Source of the DNA: Candidatus Homeothermus arabinoxylanisolvens
GTDB lineage: Bacteria; Bacteroidota; Bacteroidia; Bacteroidales; Muribaculaceae
NCBI GenBank assembly: GCA_001689405.1
Contig: LUJO01000018.1
Location: forward strand, 1-64,000
Length of the DNA: 64,000 nt
Direction: 5' to 3'
Shown piece after piece: positions 33,556 to 42,101 of the stretch. How positions within the stretch are numbered: position 1 is the stretch's first letter; each line of letters opens with the position of its first letter. A program made the position numbers and the translations under genes. The notes beneath the pieces were generated by a model. That model searched no databases. It was not told the origin of the DNA and saw nothing but the letters and a program-made list of their open reading frames with translations.

Positions 33556-34545
33556 ATGAAGATATTATATTTTGCGATTTTGCTCCTCCCGGTTGTTTTA
33601 GGATCATGCCATACCAAGAGCGGAGGCACAGAAGCCAAAGTCACGCAAGAAACGCTTAAAAGTGCGGTCGTATTCAATGCCGACAGCGCCTATAACTTTA
33701 TAAAACAGCAGCTTGACTGCGGTCCGCGCGTGCCCGGCACGCCCGGCCATAAGGCATGTGCCGACCTTATCGTCAACACACTCGGCCGATACGGAGCCGA
33801 CACGATATTGCTTCAGCCTACAACTGTAGAGAATTATCTCGGAGGCAAAATGCCCATAGTGAACATAATGGGACGCTTCAATACCGACTCGGCCCGTCGG
33901 ATACTCCTTGTAGCCCACTGGGACACACGACCGTGGGCCGACAATGACCCCAAGGTAGAGAACCGGGGCACTCCGGTGCCCGGAGCCAATGACGGAGGAA
34001 GCGGTACGGCAGTACTCCTTGAAATGGCACGTCTCATGCATGAAAAGCGGCCCGACATAGGCATCGACCTGTTGTTTGTCGACGGCGAAGACTCGGGACG
34101 CAATGAAGGCTGGGGCAGCAATGAAAATACATGGTGCCTCGGCACCCAGTATTGGGTGAACCACATGCCATACTCCGGCGACAACCTACCGGAATACGGC
34201 ATACTGCTCGATATGGTAGGCGGCACCGATGCAAAGTTTCACAAAGAATATGTTTCGGAACAGGAAGCCGCCCACATAAACGACAAAGTATGGCAGATAG
34301 CCGCAGCTTCGGGCTACGGCAAACAATTCCCGACATCGGTACATGGAGGGGTCACCGATGACCACATATTCATAAACCGGGCCGGAATACCGTGCATCGA
34401 CATAATAGAATGCAGCAACCACTCCACAGGGACTTTCCCGCCGACATGGCACACATTGCAGGACAATCTCAGCAATATCGACAAAAAGACCCTCAAAGCC
34501 GTGGGACAAACGGTGGCAAACACTATATATCGAGAAAAGAACTGA
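33556..34545 (+). CDS. M28-family lipoprotein, glutaminyl-cyclase-like
   Basis: The 329-residue predicted lipoprotein (lipobox LGSC, Cys17) is a zinc-dependent M28 family protein. The zinc and catalytic motifs are 'AHWDTRPWAD' (His and Asp), 'PGANDGGSGTAVLLEMAR' (Asp), 'DLLFVDGEDSG' (Glu-Asp) and 'GVTDDHIFINRAGIPCIDIIE' (His). This form is close to bacterial glutaminyl-peptide cyclotransferases, which make N-terminal pyroglutamate; many Bacteroidetes need this activity because signal peptidase leaves Gln at the N-terminus of many exported proteins. Aminopeptidase activity is the alternative. It is followed after 28 bases by the SufE gene. Confidence 0.88.
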   Translation: MKILYFAILLLPVVLGSCHTKSGGTEAKVTQETLKSAVVFNADSAYNFIKQQLDCGPRVPGTPGHKACADLIVNTLGRYGADTILLQPTTVENYLGGKMPIVNIMGRFNTDSARRILLVAHWDTRPWADNDPKVENRGTPVPGANDGGSGTAVLLEMARLMHEKRPDIGIDLLFVDGEDSGRNEGWGSNENTWCLGTQYWVNHMPYSGDNLPEYGILLDMVGGTDAKFHKEYVSEQEAAHINDKVWQIAAASGYGKQFPTSVHGGVTDDHIFINRAGIPCIDIIECSNHSTGTFPPTWHTLQDNLSNIDKKTLKAVGQTVANTIYREKN

Positions 34546-34573
34546 TATTGAACTTCAACAATCACGACAAACC

Positions 34574-35008
34574 ATGACCATAAATCAACAACAAGATGAA
34601 ATAATCGAGGAGTTTGCAGACATCGACGACTGGATGGACCGCTACGCCTATATAATAGACCTCGGCAACGCTCTGCCTCCGATTGACGAAAAATATCGCA
34701 CGCCGGAATATCTGATTGAAGGATGTCAGAGCCGCGCATGGTTGCATGCCGACCTCACCGACGACGGCAAAATCGAATTTACCGCCGACAGCGACGCCAT
34801 AATAGTAAAAGGCATAATAAGCCTGCTTGTAAAAGTACTTTCCGGCCACACCCCCGACGAGATAATGAACTCCGACCTGTACTTCATTGACCGTATAGGG
34901 CTTGCCGAGCACCTGTCGCCGACACGCAGCAACGGACTTGCAGCTCTTGTAAAACAGATGAAACTCTATGCTGTGGCTTACAAAGCCAAACTCGACAGTT
35001 CGAAATAA
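34574..35008 (+). CDS. SufE family sulfur acceptor protein
   Basis: The 144-residue protein takes persulfide sulfur from a SufS-type cysteine desulfurase for iron-sulfur cluster assembly. Active Cys51 lies in 'EGCQSRAWL', the SufE consensus. 'DDWMDRYAYIIDLGNALPPI' and 'LSPTRSNGL' are further signatures. The desulfurase and scaffold genes are not in the window. It lies between the M28 and peptide transporter genes, in the same direction. Confidence 0.93.
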   Translation: MTINQQQDEIIEEFADIDDWMDRYAYIIDLGNALPPIDEKYRTPEYLIEGCQSRAWLHADLTDDGKIEFTADSDAIIVKGIISLLVKVLSGHTPDEIMNSDLYFIDRIGLAEHLSPTRSNGLAALVKQMKLYAVAYKAKLDSSK

Positions 35009-35046
35009 ATCAATCTAAAACCAATCATTAATTAACACCCCAATTT

Positions 35047-36843
35047 ATGTTTAAAAATCAACCTGCGGGCTTATACGTGCTTTCGCTGGCCAATACAGGC
35101 GAGCGTTTCGGCTACTATACGATGCTCGCCATATTCCTGTTTTATCTTCAGGCGAAGTTCGGGTTTGACTCAACATGGACGGGACAGATCTTCTCGATTT
35201 TCCTCGCCCTCGTCTACTTCATGCCGCTCGTAGGCGGATGGCTCGCCGATAAATGGAGTTTTTCAAAATGTGTGGTCACAGGTATAGCCGTGATGTTTGT
35301 GGGCTATGCGCTCATATCGGCCCCCACTCCCGTGCGCTCCGACCTGTCAATCATGATACTCTTCGCCGCCCTGCTGCTCATATCGGTCGGCACCGGTCTG
35401 TTCAAGGGCAATCTGCAGGTGATGGTCGGCGACCTGTACAACAACAGCCGTTATGGCGACCGCCGCGATGCAGCGTTCTCACTGTTTTACATGGCCATCA
35501 ACCTCGGCTCGATGTTTGCCCCCATGGCTGCAGTAGGACTAAAAAATCTCGCTCTGTCAGGCAAAGGCTTCCTTACCGACAATCCCATGGCTGCCACTGT
35601 ATGCAACTGGTGCATCGACACCAACAACTTCACCAACATGCCCGCCGACCCCGACAAGATAAAGGCGATGACCGAATTTGCCACTAAAAACGGCATGGAA
35701 GCCGGAGGTGACCTTTCCGCATTCCTTACCGGCTATCTTACCGACTTCGCCGGCAAGTGCAGCGTAGGCTTCGACTCGCTTACCGGGTTTGCCAACGACT
35801 ATATCACCACATTCTCCACCGGCTGCTCCTATGCGTTTGCCCTTGCGTGTGTGTCATTGATAGTCAGCTTCCTCATCTACACATTCGGCCGTCGCACTTA
35901 CGCACACATCCTTACCGACAAGAAAGACGCAGCCGGCAAAAAAGCCGAAGTAGCAACCGGCAAAGAGCTTACCAAAGCCCAGACCAAGCAGCGCGTCATA
36001 GCACTTCTGCTGGTGTTTGCCGTCGTTATATTCTTCTGGATGGTATTCCATCAGAACGGCCAAACCCTGACCGAATTTGCCAAGAGCTGTACGTCATCCG
36101 ATGCCTCAGGCTGGACCCGCATAGGCTTCAACATATGGGCGCTCGTAGCGATAGCAGCAGGCGTCTACGCCCTGTTCGGCCTCATACAGAGCACGACGGC
36201 AAAGGCCCGTATCATATGTGCCGTCATTCTGGCTGCCGTGGCAGGCGTGATATGCTACATCTACTCCACCACACCGGCTGTGGTGACAGGCGTGGACCCC
36301 GCCATGTACCAGCAGTTCAACCCGTTCTACGTAGTAGCGCTGACACCGTTCTCCATGGCCCTCTTCGCTTGGCTCAACAAGAAAGGCAAGGAGCCGTCGG
36401 CACCCCGCAAGATAGGCTACGGTATGGTTATGGCCGGAGCCGCATACGGTGTCATGGTACTCGCATCGCTTAACCTCGTGGGCACCAACGGTTCGGTATC
36501 GCCCGACTGGCTGATATCGACCTATCTCCTGCTCACCTTTGCGGAATTGCTGCTGTCACCGATGGGCATCAGCTTTGTCAGCAAGGTTGCTCCTCCCAAG
36601 CTCAAAGGCTCCATGATGGGCGGATGGTTTGCTGCTACGGCTATCGGTAACTACCTTGTATCAATACCGATGTTCCTGTGGGGCAAAATCCCCGTATCGG
36701 TCATCTGGGGCATTCTTATCGTAATCTGCCTTATCTCCGCCGCATTCATATTCTCAATCATGAAGAAGCTCGAAGCAGCTACATCCGACACTCCCGCCGC
36801 CGATGTAGACCAGCTCGAAACGGTAGAAGACGACGCTATCTGA
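35047..36843 (+). CDS. POT/PTR family peptide:proton symporter
   Basis: The 598-residue inner-membrane protein belongs to the proton-dependent oligopeptide transporter family within the major facilitator superfamily. The ExxER-related motif appears in helix 1 as 'NTGERFGYYTMLAIFLFYLQ'. A long insert between about residues 170 and 265 and a central loop with 'KKDAAGKKAEVATGKELTK' are typical of the Bacteroidetes branch. It imports di- and tripeptides. The gene ends just before a terminator shared with the convergent protease gene. Confidence 0.93.
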   Translation: MFKNQPAGLYVLSLANTGERFGYYTMLAIFLFYLQAKFGFDSTWTGQIFSIFLALVYFMPLVGGWLADKWSFSKCVVTGIAVMFVGYALISAPTPVRSDLSIMILFAALLLISVGTGLFKGNLQVMVGDLYNNSRYGDRRDAAFSLFYMAINLGSMFAPMAAVGLKNLALSGKGFLTDNPMAATVCNWCIDTNNFTNMPADPDKIKAMTEFATKNGMEAGGDLSAFLTGYLTDFAGKCSVGFDSLTGFANDYITTFSTGCSYAFALACVSLIVSFLIYTFGRRTYAHILTDKKDAAGKKAEVATGKELTKAQTKQRVIALLLVFAVVIFFWMVFHQNGQTLTEFAKSCTSSDASGWTRIGFNIWALVAIAAGVYALFGLIQSTTAKARIICAVILAAVAGVICYIYSTTPAVVTGVDPAMYQQFNPFYVVALTPFSMALFAWLNKKGKEPSAPRKIGYGMVMAGAAYGVMVLASLNLVGTNGSVSPDWLISTYLLLTFAELLLSPMGISFVSKVAPPKLKGSMMGGWFAATAIGNYLVSIPMFLWGKIPVSVIWGILIVICLISAAFIFSIMKKLEAATSDTPAADVDQLETVEDDAI

Positions 36844-36867
36844 CACCATATCGGTGCAATAAACATA

Positions 36868-36901
36868 AAAAGGTCGGCCCCATGACAGGAGCCGACCTTT
36901 T
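36868..36901. terminator. shared terminator between peptide transporter and tricorn-like protease genes
   Basis: AAAAGGTCGGC (36868-36878) pairs with GCCGACCTTTT (36891-36901), with A-run and T-run symmetric, so it can work for both convergent genes. Confidence 0.85.
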
Positions 36902-36918
36902 CGTATAGTATAATGGCG

Positions 36919-39900
36919 TTATTTACAGAGCTTGAGCATCTCGTTGACAGCGGTCTCAAGCTGAAGGTCGCGTCCCGACAGCTGCATCTCGGGAGTGTTA
37001 TATACCTTTATATCGGGCTGCAGTTCCTGATTTTCAAGGAAATTGCCGTTCATGTCGCGGCAACCTACCTGCGGTATGCCAAACACTATGCTCGGGTCAA
37101 TCTGGGTCTCCCACCACACGGCTGTCATAGTACCGGGCACCGGAGCGCCTATAAGTTTACCTATGCCGAGAGTCTTGTAGACCCACGGAAATCCGTGCGC
37201 ATTGGAGTAATTGTCTTCGCAAATAAGCACGCACGAGGGCTTCAGCCATTTGTTGAAGGGGTCAGAACCAATGTACTGCCCGCGCGGGGCAAACTGCGCA
37301 TACTCCTTGCCGCTGAGCAATGTGGCAAGGTCATCGTGCAGCCAACCGCCACCATTATGACGTGTGTCGACTATCACAGCCTCGCAATTGCGATAGCGGC
37401 CGAGCAAGTCGGAGTATACCTCGCGGAAACTCGGGCTGTCCATGCCCTCGACATGCACATATCCGACCTTTCCACCCGAAAGTTCCTCTACCTTCCGACG
37501 GTTGTTTTCAACCCAGCGGCGATACAGGAGTGATGACTGAGCACCGTAACTTATAGGAGTGACAGTCTCCTCAAAACGCTTACCTGTCGACGGGTCATAA
37601 ACCGACAATACCACTTTCTTGCCCGACTTTCCGGCAAGCAAAGGAGCGTAATCGACATCCTTCTTTATAGTATCGCCGTTTATTTTCTCGATGACACACC
37701 CCGGCTTTATCTTGCATCCGGCTTTCGTGAGGGGTCCGCGTGCTATTATCTCGGCCACGCACAGTCCGTCGCCTTCATAGCTGTCGTCATAAAAAGCGCC
37801 GAGCACTGCAGTAGACGGCGAAGACTCCGCCATAGTGCCGTAGTAGCGCGACCCCGTATGGGAGCCGTTTAACTCGCCGAGCATCTCCGACAACATGTCG
37901 CGGAAGTCATAATTATTATTAATGTGCGGAAGGAACCGTGCGTAATCGCGGTGATATGCCTCCCAATCTATGCCGTGTATGGCAGGATCGTAGAACTTAT
38001 CCTTCACCTGACGCCAAGCATGGTTGAACATATAGGCTCGCTCTTCCGCCGGACGATAGTTAAATTCGGCGACAAAGGGTATATCCTTGCTCTTGGCTCC
38101 GTCGAAGTCAATCTCCTTCAGACGGCCGCCCGATGACAGATATGCTTTCTTGCCATCCTTGTCTATGTTAAATGCTCCGCCACCTACACCTTTTATTATA
38201 ATCTTGGTGGAACGCTCTTTCAGGTCATGTTCCCAAAGGTCATATCCGCTTTCAAAAGCCGCACAATAATACAACTTGTCACCCTTGGTCGACAACCAAG
38301 CGTCGCCGAGATGCGAAGAATTGCCGGTAAGCCTCATCACTCTGTCACGGCGGTTGGCAAGATCAAAGACAAGGTCTTTCTTTTTGTCAGCCTTCTTGTC
38401 GTCTTTCTTCTTGTCTTTCTTACCGCCTTTCTTCTTTTTCTTATCGGCATCATCCTTGCTTTCGCTATCCTTGTCCTTGGCATCCTTCTCACGTTCTTCG
38501 ACAAGAGCAAGATCCTCCTTGCTCAGGCGGAAGCGATCCCAAGCGTCACCATCAAAAAACATGACATACACGTCATCCTCGGCTCCCCAACTTCCGTGGC
38601 TTCGATAGCCGGCACGGTCCGACGACCATATCATGGCCTTGCCGTCGAGCACCCAGCGAGGATTGCTGTCAGAATAGCCGCTTTCGGTAAGATTGGTTAT
38701 GTCGCCGCTGCCGTCGGCCTTTACAAGTGCAATGTCGGTATTGTTCCAGCCTCCGACACCTATATATCTTACGAGGAACCACTTGCTGTCGGGACTCCAC
38801 TGATACTCTTGGTCACCGTCGCTGTAGGAGTAATTGTACTTGCCGTCAAGTACGGTGCGCACAGCTTTGTCTTTCAGATTTATGACACGAAGCGCGGTGC
38901 GGTCCTCAAGGAAAGCCACTTCCTTGCCGTCGGGAGAATACTTGGGCTGAAATGAGGTTTTCTCATTAACCACAAGAGGTGTCTCGACAATATCCTGCGC
39001 ATAAGTAAAGTACTTGTTCTCGTCACGCGCAAGTTTACATTCATATACGCCCCATGTATCACCGCGTTCGGCCGCATAAACAAGCGACCGGCCGTCAGGA
39101 CTGAAGTCCACGTCGCGCTCCTGCTGCGGGGTATCGGTTATGCGACGGGTCGTATTGTACTCTATCGAGGTCACATAGACATCACCGTGCACGATAAAAG
39201 CGACTTCTTTGCCGGAGGGAGAAACCGACACATCCGAGGCGCCGCTCCGCAGATAGCGTGCAAGCACCGGACGCTCCACGACATCGCTGACTATCGATAC
39301 AGCGACCTTAACAGGCTCGCCACCCACGGCAAGCGTGTATATCTCACCGTCGTAAGAGTAGCACAACAACCCCTTGTCGGACGATGACAGAAACCTCACG
39401 GGGTGACGGTCATGGCGGGTTATGCGTTCAACCGCCTTTCCCGGCGACGACTTATACACGTTGAAACTGCCGTCGCGCTCGCTCAGGTAGTAAAATGACT
39501 TACCGTCAGGCGCCCATACCGGATTACGGTCCTCGCCGTTAAAATCGGTCAGTTTTTTAAACGATGACTTTGCATCGGGAGCGCATGACCATATGTCGCG
39601 TGTGATTGATGAACGGTGGTGCTTGCGCCAAGTATCTTCATAACCCTTCTTATCATTATATAATATAGTGCCGTCGACGGGATTCACCGACAGATTCTCC
39701 ATGGCAAGCGACGAGAACATGACAGGACGGCCGCCGGCCACCGGTATTTTATAAAGTTGCGGAAACTGGCCGGAAGGGAATTGTATGTCTTTACAGTCGG
39801 GCTGCATCGAAGCCGAATATACAATATGCCCGTCGTCAATAAACATGACGGGAGTCTCATTGACCGAGTTTACCGTCACCGCACGCGGGGCGCCGCCTTC

Positions 39901-40188
39901 AGCACTTACTACATACACGTCCATATTACCGTTACGGTCAGAAGCAAACGCTATCGAACGGCTGTCGGGACTCCATACCGGCATATAGTCATAGGCGGGA
40001 TTGGTCGTTATGCGTGTTGCGACACCGCCTGCCGCCGGCACGGTGAAAATGTCGCCCTGATAGCAGAACGCTATCTTGGAGCCGTCAGGCGAAATGGCCG
40101 GATACCTCAGCCACAACGGGGTATCGGCAAAGGCCGACGCTACGACAGCAAGCCCTGCCATAGCGCAAAATAACTTTCTCATTGACAT
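36919..40188 (-). CDS. tricorn-like S41 protease with WD40-type propeller
   Basis: The 1089-residue protein is a periplasmic S41 peptidase of the tricorn type. After a signal peptide ('MAGLAVVASAFA'), PD40-type propeller repeats fill about residues 25-560 ('RYPAISPDGSKIAFCYQG', 'YMPVWSPDSRSIAFASDRNG'). A low-complexity Lys/Asp-rich insert of about 50 residues follows (about 575-625). A PDZ domain lies near 780-860 and the S41 domain at 890-1080, with 'VIVDTRHNGGGWLHDD' and the catalytic Ser in 'EDNYSNAHGF'. It degrades peptides or proteins in the envelope. It is the last gene of the parC operon, 20 bases after a second S41 gene. Confidence 0.93.
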   Translation of the reverse strand: MSMRKLFCAMAGLAVVASAFADTPLWLRYPAISPDGSKIAFCYQGDIFTVPAAGGVATRITTNPAYDYMPVWSPDSRSIAFASDRNGNMDVYVVSAEGGAPRAVTVNSVNETPVMFIDDGHIVYSASMQPDCKDIQFPSGQFPQLYKIPVAGGRPVMFSSLAMENLSVNPVDGTILYNDKKGYEDTWRKHHRSSITRDIWSCAPDAKSSFKKLTDFNGEDRNPVWAPDGKSFYYLSERDGSFNVYKSSPGKAVERITRHDRHPVRFLSSSDKGLLCYSYDGEIYTLAVGGEPVKVAVSIVSDVVERPVLARYLRSGASDVSVSPSGKEVAFIVHGDVYVTSIEYNTTRRITDTPQQERDVDFSPDGRSLVYAAERGDTWGVYECKLARDENKYFTYAQDIVETPLVVNEKTSFQPKYSPDGKEVAFLEDRTALRVINLKDKAVRTVLDGKYNYSYSDGDQEYQWSPDSKWFLVRYIGVGGWNNTDIALVKADGSGDITNLTESGYSDSNPRWVLDGKAMIWSSDRAGYRSHGSWGAEDDVYVMFFDGDAWDRFRLSKEDLALVEEREKDAKDKDSESKDDADKKKKKGGKKDKKKDDKKADKKKDLVFDLANRRDRVMRLTGNSSHLGDAWLSTKGDKLYYCAAFESGYDLWEHDLKERSTKIIIKGVGGGAFNIDKDGKKAYLSSGGRLKEIDFDGAKSKDIPFVAEFNYRPAEERAYMFNHAWRQVKDKFYDPAIHGIDWEAYHRDYARFLPHINNNYDFRDMLSEMLGELNGSHTGSRYYGTMAESSPSTAVLGAFYDDSYEGDGLCVAEIIARGPLTKAGCKIKPGCVIEKINGDTIKKDVDYAPLLAGKSGKKVVLSVYDPSTGKRFEETVTPISYGAQSSLLYRRWVENNRRKVEELSGGKVGYVHVEGMDSPSFREVYSDLLGRYRNCEAVIVDTRHNGGGWLHDDLATLLSGKEYAQFAPRGQYIGSDPFNKWLKPSCVLICEDNYSNAHGFPWVYKTLGIGKLIGAPVPGTMTAVWWETQIDPSIVFGIPQVGCRDMNGNFLENQELQPDIKVYNTPEMQLSGRDLQLETAVNEMLKLCK

Positions 40189-40208
40189 TAATATATTTAT
40201 TTATAAAT

Positions 40209-41249
40209 CTACTGACGATTGTAAGCAAACGAAGTGCCGGTAAGATAACTTATGGCAAAGTCGAGGATTGTGTCGTGCCCGTCAAGTGCCTGTGCGGGGT
40301 CGAGATCGACAGCACATCCCTGAGTAGGTTCTATACCCTGCTCTGTGGTGTTGCCCTTCGCGTCAAGTACTGAACAAGCGGAGAAACGTATGCCCCACCC
40401 GTTGGGCAATTCGGAGTTAAACGGCATACCGCTGCCGCCGCCGGTAGTGGAGCCCGCTATAACCGTATTGGGCCTGTACTGCATTATGGACACGAAATTG
40501 TTGGCCGCACTGAACGTACCGCGGCTCGCGAGCACCACAACAGGCTTGCCCCACATTATACGTCCGGCTTCAGCCGGATCATAGTAATATGCGTAAGGCT
40601 TCGAAAAGTCGTCATGGCCGGGACCGGTCTTGTGCGATATGTATCCGGCAAGAGTACGCTCCGTTATAAAACGCCGCACTATGGTCTCGACATTTGTCAT
40701 GCTGCCGCCGCCGTTGTCGCGCACGTCGATAATCAATCCGTCGCACACGTTCAGATGCAGCAGTATCTGGTCAAGATTGCTCTCTCCCACCATGCTGTTG
40801 AAACTCGAATAGCGTATATAGCCCACATTCTGAGGCAGAATGGCGTAGTCCATGCCTCCGGCGCTAAGGTAGTTGAAATTAAGATAATGTTCTTCGACAA
40901 GACGGGCATTGTAATTCTCGGGATAGTCGCTCCACCACTTGCGGTAGTACGACACGTTGAACGACGAGCTGAGATTGGTGTGACCGTCGCGCAGCTCGTT
41001 GAGCATGTCGGCACATACGTAAAACAGCTCCTTGTCAGTCATGTCATCGCTTACCTTGGCGGCATAGCGTGTGTGTATCTCGTCCCAGTCCACACCCTTC
41101 TCCGTAAAGAAGCAATAGTGCTGATCCATAATTGACCACAGCGCCTCGAAATTGCCTCGCTGGCTGTCGCTCCATGACTCTAACTTATGACACGATGTCG
41201 TAGCCGCCAGCAGCACGAGCATCACTAAATAACAGATGTGTTTCATCAA
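40209..41249 (-). CDS. S41 family peptidase lipoprotein
   Basis: The 346-residue lipoprotein (lipobox TTSC, Cys near 20) is a short S41 peptidase without a PDZ domain. 'GLIIDVRDNGGGSMTNVETIV' is the substrate-binding strand, and 'VVVLASRGTFSAANNFVSIM' carries the catalytic Ser. 'LNELRDGHTNL' is the typical N-terminal core motif. It overlaps the DUF3316 stop by 4 bases (ATGA-type) and precedes the tricorn-like gene, so two proteases of one clan are co-expressed. Confidence 0.92.
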   Translation of the reverse strand: MMKHICYLVMLVLLAATTSCHKLESWSDSQRGNFEALWSIMDQHYCFFTEKGVDWDEIHTRYAAKVSDDMTDKELFYVCADMLNELRDGHTNLSSSFNVSYYRKWWSDYPENYNARLVEEHYLNFNYLSAGGMDYAILPQNVGYIRYSSFNSMVGESNLDQILLHLNVCDGLIIDVRDNGGGSMTNVETIVRRFITERTLAGYISHKTGPGHDDFSKPYAYYYDPAEAGRIMWGKPVVVLASRGTFSAANNFVSIMQYRPNTVIAGSTTGGGSGMPFNSELPNGWGIRFSACSVLDAKGNTTEQGIEPTQGCAVDLDPAQALDGHDTILDFAISYLTGTSFAYNRQ

Positions 41250-42094
41250 TACAATGCAGAAATTATGCGGGCCTTCGAGTCAAGACCGCGCGAAGGATTA
41301 AGACTTATCCACTCACCCGATATGCCTATGACGGCAGAGGTGGTCACCACACGGGTGACTATATTGTTGACTTTGGTCGACAGCACATTGCTGCGAAGTC
41401 CGAGCCGCAGGCATGTAGCACCGAAATGCAGGTCGGCGGTCACAAGATTTTCCATACGGAAATAATTGCCCCACCAAGCGCCATGCACGAGTCCCGAATC
41501 ATTGCCGAGCGAAATCTCATAAAACAGCTCTCCGTAATCGGGGGAGAAGAAGACTCCCGTGACCGGAAGCGTAGGCTGGTAACGTAACGTCACCGGCAGC
41601 CGGCCTATGCGCGTATTCCATGCGGCATATCCGGTAAGGTTGACTGTCCAAGCCGCCTCAACCGCCACGGGATTGTTACCATTGCGCACGTTATACAGCA
41701 CACCTATATCGACACCGGTACTGCCGCCCGCAGCGACAGTTATATTGTAAGGCAACCGCCACCTGTGCATCATACCCCACGAAAATTCGCCTACAAGACG
41801 CCACATATCGGCATTCTTGGCCGGGTTTTCCGTACCGTCAAGGGTAAGTCCCGCGGCAAGGCGCATCACCCAATTGTCGGGATTGAATTTCATGGCCTGC
41901 ATGCGTTCGTAGTTGAACGCGGCGCTCCATCCCGTATACTCCAGCGGAGTCAGATAGGTATTGGCAAGCCTCGCACCGCCTGCCTCAAACGTGTAAGCCG
42001 AAGTCACAGGGCGCAAAGTCACCTCTTTATCCTGCGAATACCCCGCCAACACTCCGGCGACCAATATCGCTATACATATAATCGTACGTTTCAT
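41246..42094 (-). CDS. DUF3316 family outer-membrane-like protein
   Basis: The 282-residue protein has a signal peptide ('IAILVAGVLAGYSQ') followed by beta-strand-rich sequence. 'VTLRPVTSAYTFEAGGARLANTYLTPLEYTGWSAAFNYERMQAM' and 'GWDIGVLYNVRNGNNPV'-like strands agree with DUF3316, a Bacteroidales family predicted to form an outer-membrane barrel. Its function is unknown. The start lies 7 bases after the parC stop, and its end overlaps the S41 lipoprotein gene, so all four genes form one operon. Confidence 0.85.
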   Translation of the reverse strand: MKRTIICIAILVAGVLAGYSQDKEVTLRPVTSAYTFEAGGARLANTYLTPLEYTGWSAAFNYERMQAMKFNPDNWVMRLAAGLTLDGTENPAKNADMWRLVGEFSWGMMHRWRLPYNITVAAGGSTGVDIGVLYNVRNGNNPVAVEAAWTVNLTGYAAWNTRIGRLPVTLRYQPTLPVTGVFFSPDYGELFYEISLGNDSGLVHGAWWGNYFRMENLVTADLHFGATCLRLGLRSNVLSTKVNNIVTRVVTTSAVIGISGEWISLNPSRGLDSKARIISALY

Positions 42095-42101
42095 GAATCA
42101 A

